The position numbers were made by a program, and so were the translations under genes. The notes beneath the pieces are model-generated. The model was not told where the DNA came from. It saw only the letters and a list, made by a program, of their open reading frames with translations, and searched no databases. From positions 1-32,615 of the forward strand of contig PTLK01000003.1 in assembly GCA_002938075.1 (NCBI GenBank): a DNA stretch of 32,615 bases, read 5' to 3'. Shown in pieces: positions 1 to 9,499 of this stretch (position 1 is its first letter; each line of letters begins with the position of its first letter). The DNA comes from Alphaproteobacteria bacterium MarineAlpha3_Bin3 (GTDB taxonomy: Bacteria; Pseudomonadota; Alphaproteobacteria; Rhodospirillales; Casp-alpha2).

Positions 1-202
1 GGGCGTCCTGTTCTGCTCAAACCCGCGAGGAAACAACCAGGAAGGTTTAAGCGATGACCGCTATAGCTGCTTCTTCGATCTCGACACTTGGCGCGATTAT
101 CTCACCGCTGCCGGGTTCTTCGAGGTGCAGTGTTACTTCCGCCCCCCAGGGCTCCCGTGCCACAAGCAGCCGTGGCTGGCGACCGTTTGGCGCAAAGGCT
201 AG
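1..202 (+). CDS. C-terminal fragment of a class I SAM-dependent methyltransferase (5' truncated by window edge)
   Basis: Frame 2 is open from base 2 to TAG 200-202: GVLFCSNPRGNNQEGLSDDRYSCFFDLDTWRDYLTAAGFFEVQCYFRPPGLPCHKQPWLATVWRKG*. The 'DLDTWRDYLTAAGF...YFRPPGLP...PWLATVWRK' tail resembles SAM methyltransferase C-termini. The ORF track omits it because it has no start in the window. Confidence 0.7.
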   Translation, partial: GVLFCSNPRGNNQEGLSDDRYSCFFDLDTWRDYLTAAGFFEVQCYFRPPGLPCHKQPWLATVWRKG

Positions 203-418
203 CCCCGAGGCTGGCCGGTTTCGTCGGAATGGCGTAGTTTAAACAAATAGCCTCCCCCCTGAAAGTCTCGGGGCCTTCCTCGCCTCTTGGTTCAAAAAGT
301 AGACCTTTGCGTACATATGCGTACTTTTGTGTACCTTTCGGCCAGGATTTTCCATAATACCGGCCGGCGGCCATTTGGCCCGGAAACCCCGGCCGCCTGA
401 CCCGACTAAGCCCGGTCT

Positions 419-1462
419 CTATGACTCCCGGGCCAGCGGCAGGTTGACCAACAGGTTCTGCGGCTTCAGGCGCACCTTCTTCTCCGGCGTCATCGAAAGC
501 GCCATATAGATCGGCCGCCCGGCGATGTCGGAACGCATCTGGTTAGGGTCCTCGAATTCCATCCGGAACAGGCTCAGCACCCTTTGCATGCGGTCCTCGT
601 CGACGTCGGTGCCTTTATAGAGGTCGTTCAAAAGGGCTGAGGATTCCTTGTCAAGGCCGACATGCCAGACCCAGCGTTCGTCGGCAATCTTGCCGACCGG
701 CTGGATGGAAACGCGGGTGGCGAGGAAATGGTCGATCCAGGCCTCCAGCACCCGGCACAGCGCGTCCATCCCCGGGCGGCCGAACGAAACGTCGAGCACC
801 GTGTCGTGGCGTTCGTTGCGGTCCCAATAAATGTCGGCGGTTTCCGGCTGCAGCACGTCCAGGTCCACCTGCCTGGGCTTGACGCCGCCTTCGACCACCA
901 GTTTGCCAAGTTGGCCCATACCGCCGGTGGTCGCCAGCATCTCGACCGTCTCGGTATCGCCGAGCAGGATAGCGCCCTGCTCGATGGTGGCGTTCTGTTC
1001 GCGGAACAACAATTCGCCGGCCCTGGCCTGGAACGGATCGGTGGCCTCGTCGAGGATGTTGCAGACGATGACGTGCGCCATCTGATTGACGAACAGCCCC
1101 GGCAGGGTCACGTCGCCGGACTGAAAAAGCCCTAAGTAACAACCTTCGACGGTGCTGGCCTTAAGCAGCATATCGCGGAAGCCGAGCATGACGGTGTAGT
1201 TCTCGCGCGCGTCATCGTTCTCGATCTTCTGGATGTCGCCGTCGGCGACTTCGAGGCGGGGGTTCTCCAGCAACCTGGCGTGAAGGGCGCGTTCGGCCTC
1301 GCACGATTCGGCCACCGGCGCCAACTCGGGCCGGCCCAGGTAGGCACCGAGGAAGCCATCGGTGACCCCGAGTCGGCCCTCGTTGTCCCGTTCCAGCAAC
1401 CCGAAGCCGGAATTCGGCCACAACTCGGGGCGGATCATTCCGTCGGAGGTCAAATTGGCCAT
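419..1462 (-). CDS. Uncharacterised conserved protein, DUF6352-like
   Basis: 347-aa ORF with good coding character; family recalled from overall sequence feel, not searched. Confidence 0.6.
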   Translation of the reverse strand: MANLTSDGMIRPELWPNSGFGLLERDNEGRLGVTDGFLGAYLGRPELAPVAESCEAERALHARLLENPRLEVADGDIQKIENDDARENYTVMLGFRDMLLKASTVEGCYLGLFQSGDVTLPGLFVNQMAHVIVCNILDEATDPFQARAGELLFREQNATIEQGAILLGDTETVEMLATTGGMGQLGKLVVEGGVKPRQVDLDVLQPETADIYWDRNERHDTVLDVSFGRPGMDALCRVLEAWIDHFLATRVSIQPVGKIADERWVWHVGLDKESSALLNDLYKGTDVDEDRMQRVLSLFRMEFEDPNQMRSDIAGRPIYMALSMTPEKKVRLKPQNLLVNLPLARES

Positions 1463-1483
1463 CGGCCGGATAGCGCTCTAGGC

Positions 1484-1816
1484 CTACTTGTTGTGGCCGC
1501 TGATGGAGGCGTGCAGCGGCTTGGTGTCCTCGAACAACTGCTTCTGCTGGTCCGACGATTCGGTCTGGTACTTGTCCTTCCACTCGCCGTAGGGCATGCC
1601 GTAGACGATCTCGCGGGCTTCGTCGTAGGTCATGTCCAGGCCTCTTTCCCCGGCCGCCGCCTGGTACCATTTGGAAAGGCAGTTTCGGCAGAACCCGGCC
1701 AGGCTCATGATGTCGATGTTCTGGACGTCGGTGCGTTTGCGAAGGTGCTCGACCAGGCCGTGAAAGGCGGCCGCTTCGAGCTCGGTGCGCGTGGCGTCGT
1801 CCATGTCGGTTCCCAT
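1484..1816 (-). CDS. DUF1244 domain-containing protein
   Basis: Small protein with GLVEHLRKRTDVQNIDIMSLAGFCRNCLSKWY...MTYDEAREIVYGMPYGEWKDKYQ, typical of DUF1244. Confidence 0.85.
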   Translation of the reverse strand: MGTDMDDATRTELEAAAFHGLVEHLRKRTDVQNIDIMSLAGFCRNCLSKWYQAAAGERGLDMTYDEAREIVYGMPYGEWKDKYQTESSDQQKQLFEDTKPLHASISGHNK

Positions 1817-1902
1817 GGGTTTCCTCCCTTATCTTCGGTGATTGCCGGTTGACGACTATATAAGCGACCCCGGCCCCATATGAAAGGGCGGCAACGGAAA
1901 CC

Positions 1903-3174
1903 TCAGTGGCCGACGGCCCGCCAGCCGATGTCGGAGCGGCAGAAGCCTTGCGGCCAGTCGATATAGCCGACGGCCCTGTAGGCGCGCTTCTGGGCGTCGC
2001 CGACGGTCTTTCCCAGCGCCGTCACGTTCAGCACCCGGCCGCCGTCGGCAAGGATCCTGCCATCGTCTTCGCGGGTGCCGGCATGGAATATTTCAACGTC
2101 CTTGAGGCGGCCGGCCTTGTCCAGGCCCTTGATCTCGGACCCTTTTGCGTAGGCGCCGGGATAGCCGTCGGTGGCCATGACCACGGTCAGCGCCGCGTCC
2201 TCGCGCCAATCCAAGGTGATCTCGTCGAGCCGGCCCTCGACGCAAGCGAGCAGCATCTCCAGCGCGTCGGATTTGAGCCGCATCATCATCGGCTGGCATT
2301 CCGGATCGCCGAACCGGACGTTGTATTCGATAAGTTCCGGCCCCTTTTCGGTGATCATCAGCCCAGCGTAGAGGACACCCTTGTAGGGGCGGCCGTCCGC
2401 CGCCGCGCCGCGGATGGTGGGATTGATGATTTCGTCCATGATCCGCTTTTCCATGTCGGCGGTGATCACCGGCGCCGGGGTATAGGCCCCCATGCCGCCG
2501 GTGTTGGGGCCTTCGTCACCGTCGAACACGGCCTTGTGGTCCTGGGCGGTGACCAGCGGCAGGGCGGTCTTGCCGTCGACCAGGGCGAAGAAGCTGGCCT
2601 CCTCGCCGACCAGCATTTCCTCGATTACCACTTCGGCGCCGGCCTCGCCGAAGGCGGCTTCGATCATAATGTGGTCGATGGCGGCATAGGCTTCGTTTTC
2701 GTTGCGGCACAGGATCACCCCCTTACCTGCGGCCAGGCCGTCGGCTTTGACGACGATGGGGGCGCCGTGGACGCGGATGTATTCCTTGGCCGCGTCGGGT
2801 TCGTCGAAGCGGGCGTATTCGGCGGTCGGGATCGAATACTTGGCGCACAGGTCCTTTGTCAGGCCCTTGGAGCCTTCATATTCGGCGGCCCGCGCGGTGG
2901 GGCCGAAGGCCTTGATGCCGGCGGCTTCCAGCCGGTCCACCAGCCCCGCCACCAAGGGACCTTCGGGTCCAACGACGACAAAATCGACGCCGTTGTCGTG
3001 GACGAAATCCATGATGGCGTCGAGGTCGTCGACGGTAATGGGAACGGTGATGGCGACCTGATCGATACCGGCGTTGCCCGGCGCGCAGTAAAGCTCGTCG
3101 CACTTGTCGGATTTGGCTATAGCCCAGCACAGCGAATGCTCACGCCCGCCTGATCCGATCACCAAGACCTTCAT
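1903..3174 (-). CDS. purD: Phosphoribosylamine--glycine ligase (GARS)
   Basis: [64 protein letters not shown]. Start trimmed to MKVLVIG; the longer ORF start at 3234 would overlap xseA. Confidence 0.97.
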   Translation of the reverse strand: MKVLVIGSGGREHSLCWAIAKSDKCDELYCAPGNAGIDQVAITVPITVDDLDAIMDFVHDNGVDFVVVGPEGPLVAGLVDRLEAAGIKAFGPTARAAEYEGSKGLTKDLCAKYSIPTAEYARFDEPDAAKEYIRVHGAPIVVKADGLAAGKGVILCRNENEAYAAIDHIMIEAAFGEAGAEVVIEEMLVGEEASFFALVDGKTALPLVTAQDHKAVFDGDEGPNTGGMGAYTPAPVITADMEKRIMDEIINPTIRGAAADGRPYKGVLYAGLMITEKGPELIEYNVRFGDPECQPMMMRLKSDALEMLLACVEGRLDEITLDWREDAALTVVMATDGYPGAYAKGSEIKGLDKAGRLKDVEIFHAGTREDDGRILADGGRVLNVTALGKTVGDAQKRAYRAVGYIDWPQGFCRSDIGWRAVGH

Positions 3175-3222
3175 GGATTTCGCTTCCTTCTGTAACTCCT
3201 GAGTATCATACATACTGTAATC

Positions 3223-4704
3223 ATGAGCGATCATCCATCTAGCATTGCCGAAGATTCAGGCTCGGGCCTTGACGCCGATCAAAGCCCCCCGATCCTGACC
3301 GTGGGAGAGATTTCGGCGCTGCTGAAACGCACCGTCGAGGAGACTTTCCCCCGGGTCCGGGTCCGCGGCGAGATTTCCCGGTGCACGCGGGCGGCCTCGG
3401 GACATCTGTATCTGACGCTCAAGGACGAGGACGCGGTGCTAGACGGGGTGTGCTGGCGCGGCACGGCGGCGCGCCTAAGTCTCGATCCCGAAATCGGCAT
3501 GGAGGTGGTGGCGACGGGAAGGCTCTCCACCTACAGCCAACGCTCCAGCTATCAGCTTGTCGTCGACGCCCTGGAACTGGCGGGCGTTGGGGCGTTGCTG
3601 AAGCTCCTGGAGGAGCGGCGAAAGAAGCTGGCGGCGGAGGGCCTGTTCGATCCCGAGGCCAAGAAGCCGCTGCCGTTCCTGCCCGACGTCATCGGTGTCG
3701 TCACCTCGGAAACCGGCGCCGTGATCCGCGACATCCTGCACCGGCTTGATGACCGCTTTCCCCGCCGTGTGCTGTTATGGCCGGTGACGGTACAGGGCGA
3801 CAAGGCGGCGGCCGAGATCGCCGCCGCCATCGAAGGCTTCAACCGGATTTCCCCCAGGGACAGTGTTCCCCGGCCGGACCTGCTGATCGTCGCCCGGGGC
3901 GGCGGCAGCCTCGAGGACCTGATGGCCTTCAACGAGGAAATCGTCGTCCGTGCCGCGGCGGCAAGCGCCATCCCGCTGATTTCAGCGGTCGGGCACGAAA
4001 CCGACACCACGCTGATCGATTTCGCCGCCGATGAACGCGCCCCGACGCCGAGCGCGGCCGCCGAGATAGCGGTGCCGGTCCGGGCCGAGCTTTTGGCCCT
4101 GGTGGAAGACCTGGGCGCACGGCTGGTCGGCGCGGTGGGACGGCTATTGCAGGACGGCCGTACCCGCCTCGAGGGCCTGGCCCGGGGCCTGCCCGATTTA
4201 CGCCGGCTGACGGAAGAACTGGTGCAGCGGCTCGACGACTGGACCGACAGGCTGATCAACGCCTTCGGCTTCGGCATGGAAAACCGGCGCGCGGACCTGG
4301 CCCGGCTGGCGGCCGAAATCCCCAAGCCGCAACAGCAAATCAACCACGCCAAGGGTCTGTTGAAGCGTGAGGCCCGGGCGCTGAAGGCGGCCGCCAAGGC
4401 GGTCCTCACCGAACGCCGGCAGGCTCTGCAACAGGCCGCCGCCCTGTTGCAGAGCTTCTCTTATCAACGGGTCCTGGAGCGAGGGTTCGTTCTGGTTTCC
4501 GACGCCGCCGATCAACCCCTCGATTCCGTCGCCAAGCTCAGCCCCGGCTTGGGCGTCCGGCTCGGCTTCCACGATGGCAGCGCCAAGGCGACGGTGGATG
4601 AGGTCGGCGGTAAGGCTGGCAAAAGAAAAAAACCGGCCCGAAAATTCGGCACCTCCAAGCCGAAAGCCAAAACCGGCGACGCCCGCCAGGGGAAATTGCT
4701 TTGA
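3223..4704 (+). CDS. xseA: Exodeoxyribonuclease VII large subunit
   Basis: [97 protein letters not shown]. Confidence 0.97.
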   Translation: MSDHPSSIAEDSGSGLDADQSPPILTVGEISALLKRTVEETFPRVRVRGEISRCTRAASGHLYLTLKDEDAVLDGVCWRGTAARLSLDPEIGMEVVATGRLSTYSQRSSYQLVVDALELAGVGALLKLLEERRKKLAAEGLFDPEAKKPLPFLPDVIGVVTSETGAVIRDILHRLDDRFPRRVLLWPVTVQGDKAAAEIAAAIEGFNRISPRDSVPRPDLLIVARGGGSLEDLMAFNEEIVVRAAAASAIPLISAVGHETDTTLIDFAADERAPTPSAAAEIAVPVRAELLALVEDLGARLVGAVGRLLQDGRTRLEGLARGLPDLRRLTEELVQRLDDWTDRLINAFGFGMENRRADLARLAAEIPKPQQQINHAKGLLKREARALKAAAKAVLTERRQALQQAAALLQSFSYQRVLERGFVLVSDAADQPLDSVAKLSPGLGVRLGFHDGSAKATVDEVGGKAGKRKKPARKFGTSKPKAKTGDARQGKLL

Positions 4705-5543
4705 CGAGGTGGCGTCGGGGGAGGTGCTGGGGGGCCCTGGGCGTTGTCCTGGCCTGCTGGTTTCCGGGCATCGCCGCCGCCGGCAGCCTTTCCCTCGACG
4801 GGCCCTGGGTCCAGGGCGGGTTGGTGATCGGCACCACCGAGCCGGGGGCCAAGGTCTTCGTCGACGGCCGGTCCGTCCGGGTGTCTGCGGGGGGCGTGTT
4901 TCTGATCGGGTTCGGCCGCGACGCCAAGGCCGCCCTGAGCCTTCGCATCGTCCATCCCGACGGGTCGGCCACTGATAAGTCCCTAAGCGTTGCCCGCCGG
5001 GACTATCCTGAGCAACGGATCGACGGCCTGCCCGACCGCCAGGTAACGCCGTCGCCCGAAGACCTGAAGCGGATCAAGGCCGACAACGCCAAGATCGCCA
5101 AGGTCCGTGTCCGCGATTCCGACCGGGCCGATTTCACCTCAGGTTTCGCTTGGCCGGCCCGAGGGCCGGTGTCGAGCGTTTTCGGCAGCCGCCGCATCCT
5201 CAACGGCAAACCGAGGCGCCCCCATAACGGCGTCGACGTGGCGGCGCCCCGGGGGTCGACCATCGCCGCTGCCGCCGACGGGGTAGTGGCGTTGACGCAT
5301 CCGGACATGTTCTTTACCGGCAAGACGGTGATGATCGACCACGGCCACGGGCTGTCGTCGGTCTATGTGCACATGGACGATATCCTGGTCGCCGACGGCC
5401 AGCGGGTAAAAAAGGGAACGCCTATCGGCATTGTCGGCAAGACCGGGCGCGTGACCGGCCCCCACCTGCATTGGGGGGTGAGCCTATTCGGCACCCACCT
5501 GGACCCGGCGCTACTGGCCGCGCCGATGGAAGGCGTCCGTTGA
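4701..5543 (+). CDS. Secreted M23 family (LytM-type) metallopeptidase, TTG start
   Basis: N-terminal signal peptide [29 protein letters not shown]23 motifs HNGVDVAAPRG and GPHLHWGVS. Confidence 0.92.
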   Translation: MTRWRRGRCWGALGVVLACWFPGIAAAGSLSLDGPWVQGGLVIGTTEPGAKVFVDGRSVRVSAGGVFLIGFGRDAKAALSLRIVHPDGSATDKSLSVARRDYPEQRIDGLPDRQVTPSPEDLKRIKADNAKIAKVRVRDSDRADFTSGFAWPARGPVSSVFGSRRILNGKPRRPHNGVDVAAPRGSTIAAAADGVVALTHPDMFFTGKTVMIDHGHGLSSVYVHMDDILVADGQRVKKGTPIGIVGKTGRVTGPHLHWGVSLFGTHLDPALLAAPMEGVR

Positions 5544-5547
5544 AGGA

Positions 5548-5572
5548 AACGGGAGTCCCGGCTGTTTCCCTT
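5548..5572. terminator. Putative bidirectional hairpin between convergent M23 peptidase and acyltransferase genes
   Basis: GGAAAC-GGG-AGT-CCC-GGCT-GTTTCC inverted repeat in the 33-bp gap between the two stop codons; no long U-tract. Confidence 0.45.
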
Positions 5573-5576
5573 GCCG

Positions 5577-6473
5577 TCAGTCCGGCCACCGGTTATGTAG
5601 CCACAGCCACTGTTCGGGCGTATCCCGGATCCATTGTTCGAGTATGGCATTGACCTGGGCCATGTTGGCAGCGACGTCGGCCTGACGGTCACCGGTCTTG
5701 ACCAGTTCCAGCGGCGGATAAATCAATAACCTGAAATACGCGCCCTTGAGGCGTTCGACCCGCGCCGGTACCACCGGGCAGTCATAGCGCAACGCCAGTT
5801 CGGCCAGCGCCGGCGCCGTCATCACGTCGCGGCCGAAAAACGGCACCGGGATGCCGTCGTTCATCTTCTGGTCGACCATCATGGCAATGTGCCTGTTGTC
5901 CTCGAGGGACCTCAGCAACACCCGGGCGCCAGCCGAGCCCTTGGGGATCAAGGCGCCTTCGACGGCGGCGCGGCCGTGTTGATAGAGCCATTCCACCAGC
6001 CGGTTGTTGGCTTCCCGGTAGACCCGGTCCAACGGCACGCCGCGCTGGGTAGCGCCAAGGGACAGGATTTCCCAGTTGGCGATATGGCCGGAAAAGAAAA
6101 TGCCGCCACGGCCGTCATCCCTGAGCAGGTCCGCGTATTCGAAGCCGGAGACCTCGACCCGCCCCTCCGGGTCATAGACGTTGATCTCGCCCAAATGGGG
6201 ATATTCCGCCGCCAACCGGCCCAGGTTGTCCCACATGGCGCGGACGATGGTGGCGATCTCGGCCGGCGATTTTTCCGGAAAGGCGGCGCTCAGGTTCTTC
6301 ACCGCCCGGGCCGATACCGGAATGTGGGGGCCCACGGTGCGGCCCAGCCAGCCCCCCAAGGCCGAGGCCATGTCGATCGACAGAACCCGCATCAGGCTAT
6401 AGACCACCAACGCCGCCGCCGCCTCAAGGGGGTGAAAGAGGTAACGGTTAAGGGGTTTCGGTAGTTTGGGCAT
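5577..6473 (-). CDS. Lysophospholipid/lauroyl acyltransferase (LpxL/HtrB family)
   Basis: GGIFFSGHIANWEILSL acyltransferase box, VDQKMNDGIPVPFFGRDVMTAPALAELALRYDCPVVP; sits directly after lpxK. ATG at 6473, or TTG at 6485 overlapping the lpxK stop. Confidence 0.88.
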   Translation of the reverse strand: MPKLPKPLNRYLFHPLEAAAALVVYSLMRVLSIDMASALGGWLGRTVGPHIPVSARAVKNLSAAFPEKSPAEIATIVRAMWDNLGRLAAEYPHLGEINVYDPEGRVEVSGFEYADLLRDDGRGGIFFSGHIANWEILSLGATQRGVPLDRVYREANNRLVEWLYQHGRAAVEGALIPKGSAGARVLLRSLEDNRHIAMMVDQKMNDGIPVPFFGRDVMTAPALAELALRYDCPVVPARVERLKGAYFRLLIYPPLELVKTGDRQADVAANMAQVNAILEQWIRDTPEQWLWLHNRWPD

Positions 6474-6481
6474 AGCGGGCG

Positions 6482-7462
6482 TCAATCATCAAAAAGCGGC
6501 CGCAAAACCGCGTCCAGGGACGCTTCGTCCGCCCATTGCAGTGTGATTGTCAAGACCCGGATGCTATCACGTTCGTTTTCGGGCAGCCGTTGAAAGTCCT
6601 TCTCGGTGGTCACCAGGGCAGCCTTCTTTTCCCCCGCTTCGGTCTTGAGACCCCGGATGTCGCCCGCCGAATAGGGGCCATGGTCGCGAAAGGCGTGCAC
6701 GTCAACGACGTTGCAACCGATTCTCCTGAGGGTGTCGAAAAACTTCTCCGGCGACCCGATGCCAGCGAAGGCAATCACGGGGTTGCCCTTCAAGCCCTTG
6801 GCCTCCGGCCCCGGTTCGACGCCGGCTTTGAGGACCGGAAGGCCGGCGGTCAAAACATCGGGCCGGTTGGCGATGCCCGCCTCGTCTTCTCCGATCACCA
6901 CCAGGGCACCGGTGCGGCCCAAAGCCGGGGCCACCGGTTCGCGCAAGGGGCCAGCCGGGATCATGCGGCCGTTGCCAAAACCGAAACCGCCATCGACGAC
7001 CAACAGCGATAGGTCCTTTACCACCGAGGGGTTCTGAAACCCATCGTCCATGATGATGAGGTCGGTGCCTTCGGCGGCGGCGCGGACGCCCAAGGTCCGG
7101 TCACGGGAAATCCAGGTCGGCGCGGCGGCGGCCAATAGCAGGGCTTCATCGCCGACGTCAACCGCCCGGTGAGAATCTGGATCGACCCGAAGTGGTCCGG
7201 TTTGGGAACCGCCGTAGCCGCGGCTGAGGAAATGCACCTTTCGTCCCTGGTCCATCAATCGCTTACCCAGGCTCAACGTCACCGGTGTCTTGCCGGCCCC
7301 ACCGGCGACCAGGTTGCCGACGCAGAGTACCGGAACCGCCGCCTTGAAGGGATTTGCCAAGGTCAACCGGAGACGGGTCGCCAGGCCGTAACCCCAACCC
7401 AACGGCGTCAGAAACGCGCCCAAGGGGCTGCCCTTCCGGCGCCAGAATTCAGGCGCCCGCAT
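6482..7462 (-). CDS. lpxK: Tetraacyldisaccharide 4'-kinase
   Basis: MRAPEFWRRKGSPLGAFLTPLGWGYGLATRLR, VGNLVAGGAGKTPVTLSLGKRL, FLSRGYGG, IMDDGFQNPSVVKDLSLLVVDGGFGFGNGRMIPAGPLREP. Start trimmed from 7633 to 7462. Confidence 0.95.
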   Translation of the reverse strand: MRAPEFWRRKGSPLGAFLTPLGWGYGLATRLRLTLANPFKAAVPVLCVGNLVAGGAGKTPVTLSLGKRLMDQGRKVHFLSRGYGGSQTGPLRVDPDSHRAVDVGDEALLLAAAAPTWISRDRTLGVRAAAEGTDLIIMDDGFQNPSVVKDLSLLVVDGGFGFGNGRMIPAGPLREPVAPALGRTGALVVIGEDEAGIANRPDVLTAGLPVLKAGVEPGPEAKGLKGNPVIAFAGIGSPEKFFDTLRRIGCNVVDVHAFRDHGPYSAGDIRGLKTEAGEKKAALVTTEKDFQRLPENERDSIRVLTITLQWADEASLDAVLRPLFDD

Positions 7463-8744
7463 GGGAGGCGTCCTTCCGGGACAAGGGCTCAAGAAACGGT
7501 TGCAATTCGGCAAAGACCGCGTCCAGCACACCGGCTTCGGAGGCGGCGAAAGCGTCCGCGGCGGCGGCCATGCGGTCGCGTTCCGACGGGTCGGCCAGCA
7601 ACCGGGCAACGGCGGCTTCCAGAGCTTCTTCATTGGCGACCTCGATGGAGGCGCCGGCCGCCTTCAAGCGTTCCGTGATGTCCTCGAAATTCATCATGTG
7701 AGGCCCGTGGACGATGGCGCAATCGAGCCGCGCCGCCTCCAACGGGTTCTGACCGCCCAGGGGTACCAGGGACTTGCCCATGAAGGCGGTCCCCGCCAAG
7801 CGATAAAAAAGCCCCAGTTCGCCCAGGGTGTCGGCCACATAAACGTCTGTATCGGGACCGATAGCGTCACCGGCCGAGCGGCGGCTGACGGTCAGGCCCA
7901 GTGTGTTAATCCGGGTGGCGATTTCCGAACCCCGGTCCGGATGGCGCGGGACAATGACGGTCAACAACCCCGAAAACGCGTCCTTGAGCCGCCGGTGCAC
8001 GCGCGCCGCCATTTCTTCTTCGCCGGGGTGGGTGCTGGCCGCCAGCCACAGTGGCCGGTCGCCGAGGCCTTTCTTGAATTTCGCCAGAATCTCGCCATCG
8101 GCGGGCAGGGGCGGAACGGCGAACTTCAGGTTGCCGACGTATTTGGCGTCGCCGGCACCGAGACGACGGAGGCGTTCGGCGTCCGTTTCGGTCTGTCCCA
8201 GACACAGGTCGAACCCTTCGAGCAGCCTTTTAATCAAGCCGCCGAACCCCTGCCAGCCCGAGAACGACCGCGGCGATATTCTGCCGTTGATCAGGACCAT
8301 CGGTATTTTCCGGTCCACCGATTCGATGATCAGGTTGGGCCAGAATTCCGATTCCGCCCACAGCGCCAAGTCCGGACGCCAGTGATCGAGAAACCGCCTG
8401 ACGTAAGGAATGCGGTCGACCGGAACATACTGGTGGAAAGCACCCTCAGGCAACCGCTCCGCCATCAGCCGGGCCGACGTCACGGTGCCGGTTGTCACCA
8501 GGACGCTAACGCCGGATATTTCCGTGACCAAACGTCCGATTAACGGTAGCAGGGAAATCGATTCGCCGATGCTGGCGGCGTGGGTCCAGATCAAAGGGCC
8601 CGAAGGGCGGTCTTGTCCGGGGCGGCCCAGGCGTTCGGCGAACCGGTCTGGGTCCTCCTTGCCCCGCGCCTTGCGGATCGCCAGGTAAAAACCGATCGCC
8701 GGCGCACCGATACTCGAAACAAGACGGTAAAGAGGAAGCATCAT
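7449..8744 (-). CDS. waaA: 3-deoxy-D-manno-octulosonic acid (Kdo) transferase
   Basis: IWTHAASIGESISLLPLI, LVTTGTVTSARLMAERLPEGAFHQYVPVD, ALWAESEFWPNLI, WLAASTHPGEEE. Confidence 0.95.
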   Translation of the reverse strand: MMLPLYRLVSSIGAPAIGFYLAIRKARGKEDPDRFAERLGRPGQDRPSGPLIWTHAASIGESISLLPLIGRLVTEISGVSVLVTTGTVTSARLMAERLPEGAFHQYVPVDRIPYVRRFLDHWRPDLALWAESEFWPNLIIESVDRKIPMVLINGRISPRSFSGWQGFGGLIKRLLEGFDLCLGQTETDAERLRRLGAGDAKYVGNLKFAVPPLPADGEILAKFKKGLGDRPLWLAASTHPGEEEMAARVHRRLKDAFSGLLTVIVPRHPDRGSEIATRINTLGLTVSRRSAGDAIGPDTDVYVADTLGELGLFYRLAGTAFMGKSLVPLGGQNPLEAARLDCAIVHGPHMMNFEDITERLKAAGASIEVANEEALEAAVARLLADPSERDRMAAAADAFAASEAGVLDAVFAELQPFLEPLSRKDASHAGA

Positions 8745-9475
8745 GACGCACCCCCTTCATCGCCGGGCCGGGGCTCCCGTTCCAGGGCCGGCTTGACGGG
8801 GGGCCGGTCCGAAAGCCGGTCGGCTTCAGCGGTGACGGCGTTGAGCCCGTCTTCGATCTGATGCCGGGCCGACTTCAAGGCCTCGGACCCGGCCTTGCTG
8901 TCAACGCGAATGGGATCGCCCCAGACGATGATTCCGCGGCCGAAAGGCCAAGCCAGGAGGAACCGGTCCCAGGTCGAAAGGCAGCGGCCCCGGGTTGTAC
9001 CGAAGGCGACGGGAATGACTGGAACGCCGGAAAGGCGGGCCACGTTGACGGCCCCGTCGCTGGCCCGCATGCGTGGACCGCGCGGCCCGTCGGGGGTGAT
9101 GCCGACGTAATCGCCTTGCTTCAGCGCCTTGACCATGGTGCGAAGCGCCTGAGCGCCGCCGCGGGTGGAAGACCCGGCCACCCACCTGATCCCGAAATGA
9201 CCGCCGATTTGTGCACCAAGCTGGCCATCCCGGTGCTCGGAAATAAGCATGTGGATGATTTTCCGATGGTCCCAACAATACGGCATCAGCAGCAGCCTGC
9301 CGTGCCAGAACCCGAGGATAAAGGGCTTTCCCTCATCCCAGAACCGCTTTGGGATATCGCTGCCGACAACCGTCCAACGGCCGGTGTGATAGACAAGGCG
9401 AATATAGAGAGACGCCAACCAACAGAAAAACCGGCGCACGATTTTAGACTGGAGGACGCGCTTCAATGGCCTCAC
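8741..9475 (-). CDS. DUF374 lysophospholipid acyltransferase family protein
   Basis: FILGFWHGRLLLMPYCW, LISEHRDGQLGAQIGGHFGIRWVAGSSTRGGAQALR, GITPDGPRGPRM. Confidence 0.93.
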   Translation of the reverse strand: MRPLKRVLQSKIVRRFFCWLASLYIRLVYHTGRWTVVGSDIPKRFWDEGKPFILGFWHGRLLLMPYCWDHRKIIHMLISEHRDGQLGAQIGGHFGIRWVAGSSTRGGAQALRTMVKALKQGDYVGITPDGPRGPRMRASDGAVNVARLSGVPVIPVAFGTTRGRCLSTWDRFLLAWPFGRGIIVWGDPIRVDSKAGSEALKSARHQIEDGLNAVTAEADRLSDRPPVKPALEREPRPGDEGGAS

Positions 9476-9499
9476 GTTGAGGGAATCCCTGTTTTAAGT

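Noticed and set aside
102-374. 90-aa minus-strand ORF at the left edge
   Set aside because: Antisense to the methyltransferase tail and extends into AT-richer intergenic sequence; no recognisable domain.
1906-3153. 415-aa plus-strand ORF opposite purD
   Set aside because: Antisense shadow of purD; low-complexity Gly/Asp/Val composition typical of such mirror frames.
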